From contig OY282558.1 in assembly GCA_958295665.1 (NCBI GenBank), positions 34,803,045 through 34,867,044 on the forward strand: a stretch of 64,000 bases of DNA, read 5' to 3'. This document shows, piece after piece, positions 44,901 through 56,400 of this stretch. Source of the stretch: Tipula vernalis. Lineage: Eukaryota > Arthropoda > Insecta > Diptera > Tipulidae. The translations under genes were made by a program, and so were the position numbers. The notes beneath the pieces were generated by a model, which was given only the letters and a program-made list of their open reading frames with translations, was not told where the DNA came from and made no database searches. The stretch's first letter is position 1, and each line of letters opens with the position of its first letter.

Positions 44901-46250
44901 AGAAAATTCAATTTTATTGAAAATTAACTGTGCTATAGCCCACAAGTTTTTGGGCGACAAAAATCTAAAATGGTCCGATTACGATGGTTGATACCTCTAT
45001 AAATAGGTTTCGGGACCTGTAATTGCTGTGAGAATTTCCATTTTGATTGCTCGACTATTTCTAAACATTTCTTAAAAAATTTAATTTTATTGAAAATTAA
45101 CTGTGCTATAGCCCACAAGTTTTTGGGCGGCAAAAATCTAAAATGGTCCGATTACAATGGTTGATACCTCTATCAATAGGTTTCGGGACCTGTAATTGCT
45201 GTGACAATTTTCATTTTGATTGCTCGACTATTTCTAAACATTTCTTAGAAAATTTAATTTTATTGAAAATTAACTGTGCTATATATAGCCCACAAGTTTT
45301 TGGGCGGCAAAAATCTAAAATGGTCCGATTACGATGGTTGATACCTCTATCAATAGGTTTCGGGACCTGTAATTGCTGTGACAATTTTCATTTTGATTGT
45401 TCGACTATTTCTAAACATTTCTAAGAAAATTCAATTTTATTGAAAATTAACTGTGCTATAGCCCACAAGTTTTTGGGCGACAAAAATCTAAAATGGTCCG
45501 ATTACGATGGTTGATACCTCTATCAATAGGTTTCGGGACCTGTAATTGCTGTGAGAATTTTCATTTTGATTGCTCGACTATTTCTAAACATTTCTTAGAA
45601 AATTCAATTTTATTGAAAATTAACTGTGCTATATATAGCCCACAAGTTTTTGGGCGGCAAAAATCTAAAATGGTCCGATTACGATGGTTGATACCTCTAT
45701 CAATAGGTTTCGGGACCTGTAATTGCTGTGAGAATTTTCATTTTGATTGCTCGACTATTTCTAAACATTTCTTAGAAAATTCAATTTTATTGAAAATTAA
45801 CTGTGCTATAGCCCACAAGTTTTTGGGCGACAAAAATCTAAAATGGTCCGATTACGATGGTTGATACCTCTATCAATAGGTTTCGAGACCTGTAATTGCT
45901 GTGACAATTTTCATTTTGATTGCTCGACTATTTCTAAACATTTCTTAGAAAATTTAATTTTATTGAAAATTAACTGTGCTATAGCCCACAAGTTTTTGGG
46001 CGACAAAAATCTAAAATGGTCCGATTACGATGGTTGATATCTCTATCAATAGGTTTCGGGACCTGTAATTGCTGTGACAATTTTCATTTTGATTACTCGA
46101 CTATTTCTAAACATTTCTTAGAAAATTCAATTTTATTGAAAATTAACTGTGCTATAGCCCACAAGTTTTTGGGCGGCAAAAATCTAAAATGGTCCGATTA
46201 CGATGGTTGATACCTCTATCAATAGGTTTCGGGACCTGTAATTGCTGTGA
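41965..46250 (+). repeat. Satellite array A: 25 tandem copies of a 173-bp monomer
   Basis: The word atggtccgattacgatgg recurs at 42025, 42198, 42371 and onward every 173 bp to 46189. Three intervals (to 44797, 45320 and 45670) are 177 bp because gctatagccc has become gctatatatagccc. Monomers are nearly identical; recurrent variants are gacaatt/gagaatt, gcggc/gcgac, ttaat/tcaat, and a linked ttgttcgac...ctaagaaa type. The array starts abruptly after gataaagctcg and stops abruptly at gctgtgacgtttaat. The 64-codon ORFs (MVRLRW...) arise once per monomer and overlap the next by 22 bp; the 123-codon ones span the 177-bp monomers (a multiple of three). They are by-products and not genes. No TE interrupts the array. 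Confidence 0.97.
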
Positions 46251-47574
46251 CGTTTAATAGACGTTAACGTGATTTTATAGAAGTAAAATTTCATAACTAA
46301 AAAAGTTCAGCAACGATGAACTTGTGAAAGGTTTTTGGTCCTTTAAATTTTGATTCAATTTTGCCGATACATTAAAATTTTCTATGGCATCCTACATTTT
46401 CTAAGGTTATTTTGAATGACCTTGATTTTGGTTTTTGTTTCATGCTTCTAGCTAGTGCGGTTCAAACGATATTCACATGAAAAAAAAAAAAAAAATTTTA
46501 GGGTGTCTCGTTTTCTTTGCCGGTCCGTGCAATATTAAAGAACTTTAACCTGTGAATTTCATTTTATTTGTTGCTACGATACACCATTTTAATCCTAAAT
46601 CCAATGGTGCTATTCAGGACTATTCATCACCGATATAGCGTCGAATATTAAAGTAAAAAATCTATCAGTTTTATGTGATGTAAATATAAATATTTTACGT
46701 ATTCGTCATCTTTTGATGATAACATATTTATGATGGCGATTCATGGTCTAAAGTCTTTCATAGATATGCCAACGGGTATTTTGAACAATTCTTGATATTC
46801 TTAAATTAAATATAAAGGATCATTGTAAGACTTCTATTGGTATTCTGTCATCCTATATTTATCTCTTGCTAATTCCTTGCCATACAGCGTTAAATGTATG
46901 ACTTGAGTCAACAGACTTCACAAGTAGTTTGGTTTTAGGAAATTCAAAAATACAGAAAATTCTTTCTTAAGCTTACTGATGGCTTTACTTACTGATCCTA
47001 ATATTATTTGTCATATCTCACGAATTTGAAGGATGAACAGTATATTAAAATTGAAAAATTTTCAACAATGATTTTTCAGATTCAGTTTTATTTTTGGCTG
47101 CTAAGATTTTGAATGGTTTACCTGTTGAATTGAAAGTTTTCCGGAAGCTGGAGATGAATGATCTGATACTAAAATTAAATTTTATTATTTGAATTCAATT
47201 TTGTTGTAAGATAACTTATGCACATTTTGTAAATCGTCACTGATGATATATCCACAGATTTTATTTATATTTAAGAAATTCAAAATTTTCAAGATTTATT
47301 TATACAAATTAATTTTCAGATATTAAGAATTTAAATTGTTTTTGGATTTCAAGTTTTTCACGAAACTAACAAATGATTATATTTCGTCACTTTTAAAGTA
47401 ATATTAGAATTTTTAAAAATTTAAGAAATACCCAAGATCAGAACTTCAATAATTTTATGAATATAAATTTCCAGAAATTTAAGAATTTGATTGATTTTAA
47501 AATTCTAAGTTGCTAAAATTTCAAGAATTTCAAGGGCGAGCTCAATATTGGTTTCTTCTTCAAAAATTAACTCA
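46251..47574. other. No recognised gene; old repeat at its left edge
   Basis: 46255-46300 resembles the old repeat before array A. The rest is AT-rich with drifting aaatttcaagaattt-type words around 47280-47530. No gene recognised. Confidence 0.4.
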
Positions 47575-48364
47575 CAAGAACTTTGCTTCGTAGAAAATAT
47601 CGGAAAATCAGAAGAATATACAAATTAGGACTAAAATCAGGCTCTAGAGTACATATCTGAAGCTAAATCGTTTTTATGTGATTTGTCAATAGCTGTCGAA
47701 TAAAAAAATTATGTTCAAGTTTCCCGTGGGAAATCTCGGAAAATTCAATTTTCCAGATATTGGTATAAAATCAGCCTCTATAGTGTTATGTCTGGAGATG
47801 AATTGCATTAGCTATTATTAGCTGGGATAGCTATTGACAAATCACATCAATGCAATCCATCTCCAGACATAACACTCTAAAGGCTGATTTTATACAAATT
47901 TTCTAATAATTTTTGGAAAATCGAATTTTCCGAGATTTCCCACGTGAAACTTGAACTGAATTTTTTTCCTGCGATAGCTATTGACAAGTCACATCAATGC
48001 AATCCATCTCTAGACATAACATTCTAGAGCCTGATTTTATACAAATTTTCTAATGATTTTTGGAAAATCGAATTTTCCGAGATTTCCCACGGGAAACTTG
48101 AACATAATTTTTTCATTCGACAGCTATTGACAAATCACATAAAAACGATTTAGCTTCAGATATGTACTCTAGAGCCTGATTTTAGTCCTATTTTGTATAT
48201 TCTTCTGATTTTCCGATATTTTCTACGAAGCAAAGTTTTACACGTAAATTTATTTACAAACATTTGCTAAAATGGTAATCTGCATTACCATTTTTTTTTT
48301 TTACTTTTGACTGGACTAACACAATCTGCATTATCGACTTTTTACTTTCGGCTAACTTTAACAG
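47575..48364. mobile_element. Foldback element, copy C (left end missing)
   Basis: The right end, ggctaactttaacag at 48350-48364, matches copy A, as do ctgcattatcgactttt and the ttttgactggac block. Internal subrepeats face right on the left side (ctctagagtac near 47641, ctctatagtg near 47776) and face left on the right side (cataacactctaaaggctg, cataacattctagagcctg, tactctagagcctg). The left ctgttaaag terminus is absent. The words cttcaaaaattaactcacaa before the element (47559-47579) and cttcaaaatttaactcacaa after it (48401-48421) form a flanking direct repeat. Confidence 0.75.
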
Positions 48365-51300
48365 TATGATATTCCATCAATTTAAAAACAAATTTTACCT
48401 TTACTTCAAAATTTAACTCACAAGAAGAATAAAAAAAAAACTTTCAAAAAAGATAGTCTATAAATACATATAAATAAAAATGAATGAGTGAGAATGAGAG
48501 GGCGAGCAAAGTTAGACACGTAAACATTATTTTTCAATTTTTTTAAACATTGTATTTCAAAACTCTGATCAAATTCTAGAAATTTAAAAAATAAATTTTT
48601 TTAACCAGTTCCAGGTTCTAAGAAATTGTGGAATTACAAAACTTTCAAGAAATCAACAAACTTTTTCAATTTTTAAAAATTTAACAATTGAAAGACTTAC
48701 GAATGGATATGCAGAAACAATATTTACCGAAGTAGCTACAGAGAAGGCGGCCAGCTATATAAGTTTATTGTTTAACATAAAAAATGAAGGAAGTGCCTCT
48801 ATGGGCTAAACCCCAGCCGCTTTGTTCGCTGGACAAAGCACTTGAAAACTTCAACTAAATCGAAAAAATGTTCTAACTTCTATCGATAACTTACTTATAA
48901 TATTTATTATTTACGGTATCCTTTTGATTTTGTCCTTCATTTTTGATCGTAATTGACTTATATCAGATCCTCAATTAAGAAACATTCGTTTGTGGCTGAA
49001 ATGAAAGAAACAAACATATGCGATACCATTATTAATCGGGATCAATAATTTAATTTAAAAATGTATAATTATAATTAAAATTTCGCTATGTCAATGTCCA
49101 CATTATTGTATGAGGTCAAATTTCTTCAAAACAAATATGAAACAATTTATTCGACAGATTAAAGAAAATACAATCAAGAATTCGAAACAAGGTGTTTTGA
49201 ATAATTGCATAACATATTTTTTATCTTATAAATTTATTTAAAATAATATTCTTAAATTGACAAATTAATATCAATTAATTAAAATTAAAATTCCAATAAT
49301 CAAAAACAAAGAAAATGTCTGTAATTTCCTATTAATGATTATCTATATTCGAATAGAGAAGACCTACATGTAATGCCTATATGGTATACGCTTACCTTTC
49401 AGTGCGCGCGGTCATAATCCTTATACATACCACCACAATTTGTATGTACAATACGTACGTAAAATATAATGTCTTCGATTATTAATTATAGCCATTTGAA
49501 CTTGATTAATTTTAAAGATACACATACATGTTTTTCTTGTACACATGTACGCTGCTTATATACTAATATGTGTATGTAAAAATACAACAACAAAAAGACT
49601 TATTTAAATTAATTACATAACTAATTCCAAAATGACTACACGAAACAACAATGCTAAATGGTTTATTATCAATCGTTAAGATGGTTCGTTTGTGGTCACA
49701 TATTAAAAAAAAAAAAAAATCTTGAAAGTTTTTTTTTTTGTTGTTGTTGCCGTATTTTCTACATTGCTTCGTTTATGGATTTGAGTGTGACATATGACAA
49801 ATTTAACTATTTTTTATTTTTCTTCTAAATATAATCTTGTTTGAATAAATTTTCGGGTTTCAATTTTTGAAAAAAAAAAGACAAAAATATTTTTCTTTTT
49901 TCGAATTAATGATGATTAACGTTATCATGAGTTAAATCTTAAATGTTTATGTTAATTTATTTTTTTAATTTTGTGTTAACAATTTTATTTACCAAATTGG
50001 AATATAGTTATGTGTACAATGGGGTGAGTTTACCATACGGTCGGTCGGTCATACCGCTCGTACCATGATGCAATAACCGCTTAAATCGATACATTTTTGC
50101 ATTAATCATTTTGAGTCAGAAAACCGGAAATTGATCTATTGAAAATTACAATAATTGTAAATCAAGTTCAAACGATGATGATGAAAAAACGGAAATTGCA
50201 TTTCGAAGCGAGAACTGTGTGTACAAAAATCCAAATAAAATATTTTTATTTATTATGTAATTTATTCGTTTTGGGTTAGTTATATATAATTTATATGGTG
50301 GATATGTGGGTTGAGCAAAATTAGCGTGAAATCCATCTGTTGTACATTTTGTATTTTATTTTTAATGTTGATTGATTATTTTTGAAATGCGCGTAACAAA
50401 ATTTCGAGAGGAAATCAAAAAAATGTATCATTTTTATATAATAAACGTACATACATACATACATATAGTATTTCATGAAAAAAAGGAAATGAAATTTCTA
50501 CTTTACACGAAACAACAAAATATTAAATTTTATAATTTTCGAGTGTCATTCATAAACCGAAAAAATGTATACGTGTATACTGAAAAATATTCATTGAGTG
50601 TGTTTTCAATGTGAATTATTTGGTTAACCACAAATTGCAAAGTGCTTGAGAAAATATACAAAAAAAATTTTTAAGTATTTCTCTCCCTTTAATAATTTCT
50701 TCTATACTATATAACATTATGTTAAGAACTTCAAATATTCATATGCGTGATGATACATTATTATTTTAATAATCATAAGTTAAGACAAAAAAAAAAAAAC
50801 TACGTTTCATTCTAATAAGGGTAGTAAAGAAACAAAAATTATTTTTATGTCATTCAAATAAGAGGAACGATCCTTAAGAACTGTTTGAGTCATTAAAAGT
50901 AAAACAAATTTAATTAAAAACCCTCCTCGAATACGAAATTTTTTATTTTCAGAATTTCTACCTTATATAATATTTTGCAGAACAGTCAAAAATTTTTAAA
51001 TGCCAAATTATAATTAAGAAATACATAACCATTCTGGAAAAAGTCGTCTGTCACGTGAACGGAAAATTTAAATATGAACTAAAGAAAACAAAACAAAAAA
51101 GGTTTAATAATCGTAAAATCCTTTGTCATTACGTGACAAAGCATATATGTTTAATTTGTGCTGAAACACCTCCTGGCACTGAAATATCCTGTATATTCGT
51201 ACTATCTAATTCCTCAAAAAAAAAAAATAAAAAATTAATTCGAATTAAGAACGAAACCGTAAATAGCTGTAAGGGCTGTGCGAATAGGAAGGCCCTTGTA

Positions 51301-52274
51301 CAAATTTTTTATGTTGAATCATAAATGAAAATCATAAGCATACGTTTATTGATTAAATAATAATTATTTAAGGTGATTTGAGCTACTAATGTGCTGACTG
51401 AAAAAAAACATGTAAGAAGGGTAAATAGAATTTTTATTTTTCAAGTGGAACCAGAGAAAAACAGAAATTAACCGGAACGGAGGAAAATTTTTTTTTTAGG
51501 GGTGCGATTTTTCGTGAGCTATGCAATTATAACAATGTATACACAAGGAAGAAGATATAAAGATTTACGACTTGTACAGGGTGGGATGTGTTTATTTTAT
51601 TATATTTTAATGATAATTAAAATTAATGTCTTACATGTCATTAAGTTTTTTTTTTTTTTTTTTTTTTTGGAGGTTATTACTTTGTGCGGGGACAAGTTAA
51701 AATTTTCCCAACGAATTCGGCTCAATAATAATTATATTGTTGTATAATACATACTCGTAAATATTAAATTTTTGGAGCCAGTTGTTGGATTGACTTAAAA
51801 TAAAATATAAATGAATAACGTAACATGTGATGCGCCGTTTAATATTTTTACCTTTCGATTCCTTATTGTGTGTTGTTGGCTTAGCCGCAAAATGAGTTTA
51901 CAAAATTAACGAAACAAAAACAGGAATATCGTTTCTTTTATGTTCGATTTTTTTTTTTTTTAAAGTAAATTATTTGTATTTGTCACGCTAATCTTCGTTA
52001 TGTGTATATAGTACAGTTAATGTAGTGGTGAATTTATTGATGGATTACAATTTTGATACCGCATCCCTTCGTCACATACCTCACCATTACTAATATTAAA
52101 ATATGGTTTTCGTGGTTTATAACTGTAAATAGGTACAATCCATATTTCCAGGATATTAAAACCATGAAACCAGTGTTTTGCGTCTACGCCTTTTTTGAGA
52201 TTGTCTACACGAAAATGTCGAAAATAGCTTAGATAATAGTTTTCGACGTAGATAATGTAGAAAATTCGTAAACA
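48365..52274. other. TE-poor AT-rich stretch without recognised genes
   Basis: Homopolymer-rich DNA much like 27.6-31.9 kb, with an acatacatacat run near 50447 and a ggtcggtcggtc run near 50040. Plus ORFs at 50372-50614, 51055-51324 and 51502-51747 have no recognised domain. The 51055 frame has a few cysteines (CLICAE, CKGCANRK) but no pattern I can name. Confidence 0.4.
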
Positions 52275-52375
52275 GTGTGGTTTGAGGCGGCAGCCCCCAT
52301 CCTTGAAGGTACAAAACGAATTAAAATAATATTTAAAAAATTTGATTTTTTAGGATTTTTTTGGATAACGATACA
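52275..52375 (-). repeat. Fragment of the 39.2-39.8 kb inverted-repeat element
   Basis: On the minus strand this reads gtatcgttatccaaa, then an A/T-rich part, then aggatgggggctgccgc, in the same order as 39348-39485. Only the arm end and centre are kept. Confidence 0.65.
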
Positions 52376-53473
52376 ATCTCGAAATATATGACATCACATG
52401 TAAGTTCTCACGGTATGAAGAAACCCTAAAAATAATAAACCCAATTTATTTGTTGGTTTTATAGTTCAGGATGTTTTGTGCAAAAGCACAAAATAATACC
52501 AATAAACTACACAGTTGAAAAAATAACTTTAATTTTTAATGCAAGCCTTGCATTACGACTTATGTAATGCAAGTTATTATGAGGATTTCTAAAGCAGAAT
52601 TTGCATTAAAAAATATTTTTAATACAACTATTAAACATTTTAAAGCAACATGCTCAACATAAAATTCGCTAAAACAAGATAATGTATATATGAATAATAA
52701 GATCATGCACGAGTTTTGCGTTACTGGTATAAAATTCACTAAATCAAACCGACTACATGACATATAAGCAGCTTAATATATCTTTAATAAATTAGTTTTC
52801 CGTATTCGAAAATATCTATTATGTTTTAACGTAAGCTTTTCAGTTCTTAATTTATAAGTTATTACCTTGGGCGATAAAGTGAACTAGGCTAGCCCGCCCA
52901 TTGAAAGATGAGATGAACATACAATTTTTATTTTATTTTTTTAAGTAAACTGCTCTCTGAGATTTCGACCCTCAACCTCAAGGCACCAAAAACAAAAAAA
53001 AAACCCGGAAAAACAAAAAAAATCACTAAAATTACGGAGCTTTTAATGCAACTTGCTTTAAAATTTAATATTTCTAAAATATTTTATTAATCGGTTCATT
53101 TACAATTTGCTTTATATTCTAATGGAATGTTGCACTAAAATTTAATCTAATTGCTGTATTACAAATCAATGCATATTGTATTAAACTAATTTTTAATACA
53201 AGCTTTGTATCATTTTATAATACAGCCTTGCAAGCCTTGGTAAGTGTTGAAATTACTCGGATGATTCCAGATAAAAGTTAGGATAAACGTAGACCAAACC
53301 CTACTCAAGTGAAAAATAAAACACGTCTTTTCGTTTGTTAGCCAGTACACACACTAAACAACCATTTATTTTTCATTTCATTGTTCTAGTCAGTTTGACA
53401 ACTGAACGAAATACACAACTGATCGAAATACACTCAACATCAATTCCATTGTTTCCTGCAGATGTAAATCTGA
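52376..53473. other. Spacer with repeated taatgcaag words
   Basis: taatgcaagccttgcatta (palindromic, near 52539), taatgcaagttat, taatgcaacttgc and atacagccttgcaagcc recur between 52500 and 53245 in both orientations. No gene; the ORFs at 52560-52763 and 53335-53526 have no domain, and the latter runs into array B. Confidence 0.45.
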
Positions 53474-56400
53474 AGGATCTGTATTTATTTTGCCAACTTG
53501 CATTTGGATTGCTCGAATATTTCTAAACATTTAATAGAAAATTCGATTTTATTGAAAATCAACTGTGCTATAGCCCACAGATTTTGAATGGCAAAAATCT
53601 AAAATGCTCCGATTCCGTTGGTCAATAGCTCTATCAATAGGCTTCAGGATCTGTATTTATTTTGCCAACTTGCATGTGGATTGCTCGATTATTTCTAACC
53701 AATTCAGAGAAAATTCGATTTTATTGAAAATCAACTGTGCTATAGCCCACAGATTTTGAATGGCAAAAATCTAGAATGCTCCGATTACGTTGGTCAATAG
53801 CTCTATCAATAGGCTTCAGGATCTGTATTTATTTTGCCAACTTGCATGTGGATTGCTCGATTATTTCTAACCATTTAATAGAAAATTCGATTTTATTGAA
53901 AATCAACTGTGCTATAGCCCACAGATTTTGAATGGCAAAAATCTAAAATGCTCCGATTCCGTTGGTCAATAGCTCTATCAATAGGCTTCAGGATCTGTAT
54001 TTATTTTGCCAACTTGCATGTGGATTGCTCGATTATTTCTAACCAATTTAGAGAAAATTCGATTTTATTGAAAATCAACTGTGCTATAGCCCACAGATTT
54101 TGAATGGCAAAAATCTAGAATGCTCCGATTACGTTGGTCAATAGCTCTATCAATAGGCTTCAGGATCTGTATTTATTTTGCCAACTTGCATGTGGATTGC
54201 TCGATTATTTCTAACCATTTAATAGAAAATTCGATTTTATTGAAAATCAACTGTGCTATAGCCCACAGATTTTGAATGGCAAAAATCTAAAATGCTCCGA
54301 TTCCGTTGGTCAATAGCTCTATCAATAGGCTTCAGGGTCTGTATATATTTTGCCAACTTGCATTTGGATTGCTCGAATATTTCTAACCATTTAATAGAAA
54401 ATTCGATTTTATTGAAAATCAACTGTGCTATAAGCCCACAGATTTTGAATGGCAAAAATCTAAAATGCTCCGATTCCGTTGGTCAATAGCTCTATCAATA
54501 GGCTTCAGGATCTGTATTTATTTTGCCAACTTGCATTTGGATTGCTCGAATATTTCTAACCATTTAATAGAAAATTCGATTTTATTGAAAATCAACTGTG
54601 CTATAGCCCACAGATTTTGAATGGCAAAAATCTAAAATGCTCCGATTCCGTTGGTCAATAGCTCTATCAATAGGCTTCAGGGTCTGTATATATTTTGCCA
54701 ACTTGCATTTGGATTGCTCGAATATTTCTAACCAATTAATAGAAAATTCGATTTTATTGAAAATCAACTGTGCTATAGCCCACAGATTTTGAACGGCAAA
54801 AATCTAAAATGCTCCGATTACGTTGGTCAATAGCTCTATCAATAGGCTTCAGGATCTGTATTTATTTTGCCAACTTGCATGTGGATTGCTCGAATATTTC
54901 TAACCATTTAATAGAAAATTCGATTTTATTGAAAATCAACTGTGCTATAGCCCACAGATTTTGAACGGCAAAAATTTAAAATGCTCCGATTACGTTGGTC
55001 AATAGCTCGATCAATAGGCTTCAGGGTCTGTATATATTTTGCCAACTTGCATTTGGATTGCTCGAATATTTCTAACCATTTAATAGAATATTCGATTTTA
55101 TTGAAAATCAACTGTGCTATAGCCCACAGATTTTGAACGGCAAAAATCTAAAATGCTCCGATTACGTTGGTCAATAGCTCTATCAATAGGCTTCAGGATC
55201 TGTATTTATTTTGCTAACTTGCATTTGGATTGCTCGAATATTTCTAACCATTTAATAGAAAATTCGATTTTATTGAAAATCAACTGTGCTATAGCCCACA
55301 GATTTTGAACGGCAAAAATTTAAAATGCTCCGATTACGTTGGTCAATAGCTCTATCAATAGGCTTCAGGATCTGTATTTATTTTGCCAACTTGCATTTGG
55401 ATTGCTCGAATATTTCTAACCATTTAATAGAAAATTCGATTTTATTGAAAATCAACTGTGCTATAGCCCACAGATTTTGAACGGCAAAAATCTAAAATGC
55501 TCCGATTACGTTGGTCAATAGCTCTATCAATAGGCTTCAGGATCTGTATTTATTTTGCCAACTTGCATTTGGATTGCTCGAATATTTCTAACCATTTAAT
55601 AGAAAATTCGATTTTATTGAAAATCAACTGTGCTATAGCCCACAGATTTTGAACGGCAAAAATCTAAAATGCTCCGATTCCGTTGGTCAATAGCTCTATC
55701 AATAGGCTTCAGGATCTGTATTTATTTTGCCAACTTGCATTTGGATTGCTCGAATATTTCTAACCATTTAATAGAAAATTCGATTTTATTGAAAATCAAC
55801 TGTGCTATAGCCCACAGATTTTGAACGGCAAAAATCTAAAATGCTCCGATTCCGTTGGTCAATAGCTCTATCAATAGGCTTCAGGATCTGTATTTATTTT
55901 GCCAACTTGCATTTGGATTGCTCGAATATTTCTAACCATTTAATAGAAAATTCGATTTTATTGAAAATCAACTGTGCTATAGCCCACAGATTTTGAATGG
56001 CAAAAATCTAAAATGCTCCGATTCCGTTGGTCAATAGCTCTATCAATAGGCTTCAGGGTCTGTATATATTTTGCCAACTTGCATTTGGATTGCTCGAATA
56101 TTTCTAACCATTTAATAGAAAATTCGATTTTATTGAAAATCAACTGTGCTATAGCCCACAGATTTTGAACGGCAAAAATCTAAAATGCTCCGATTACGTT
56201 GGTCAATAGCTCTATCAATAGGCTTCAGGATCTGTATTTATTTTGCCAACTTGCATTTGGATTGCTCGAATATTTCTAACCATTTAATAGAAAATTCGAT
56301 TTTATTGAAAATCAACTGTGCTATAGCCCACAGATTTTGAACGGCAAAAATTAAAAATGCTCCGATTACGTTGGTCAATAGCTCTATCAATAGGCTTCAG

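Noticed and set aside
42025..46210. Repeated 64- and 123-codon plus ORFs (MVRLRWLIPLS...) as a multigene family
   Set aside because: One per 173-bp satellite monomer, overlapping the next by 22 bp; frame length follows from the period, and no start or stop context or splice structure supports coding.
51055..51324. 89-codon ORF with CLICAE and CKGCANRK as a zinc-finger gene
   Set aside because: Cysteine spacing does not fit a known finger, and the middle is a lysine/asparagine run from poly-A.
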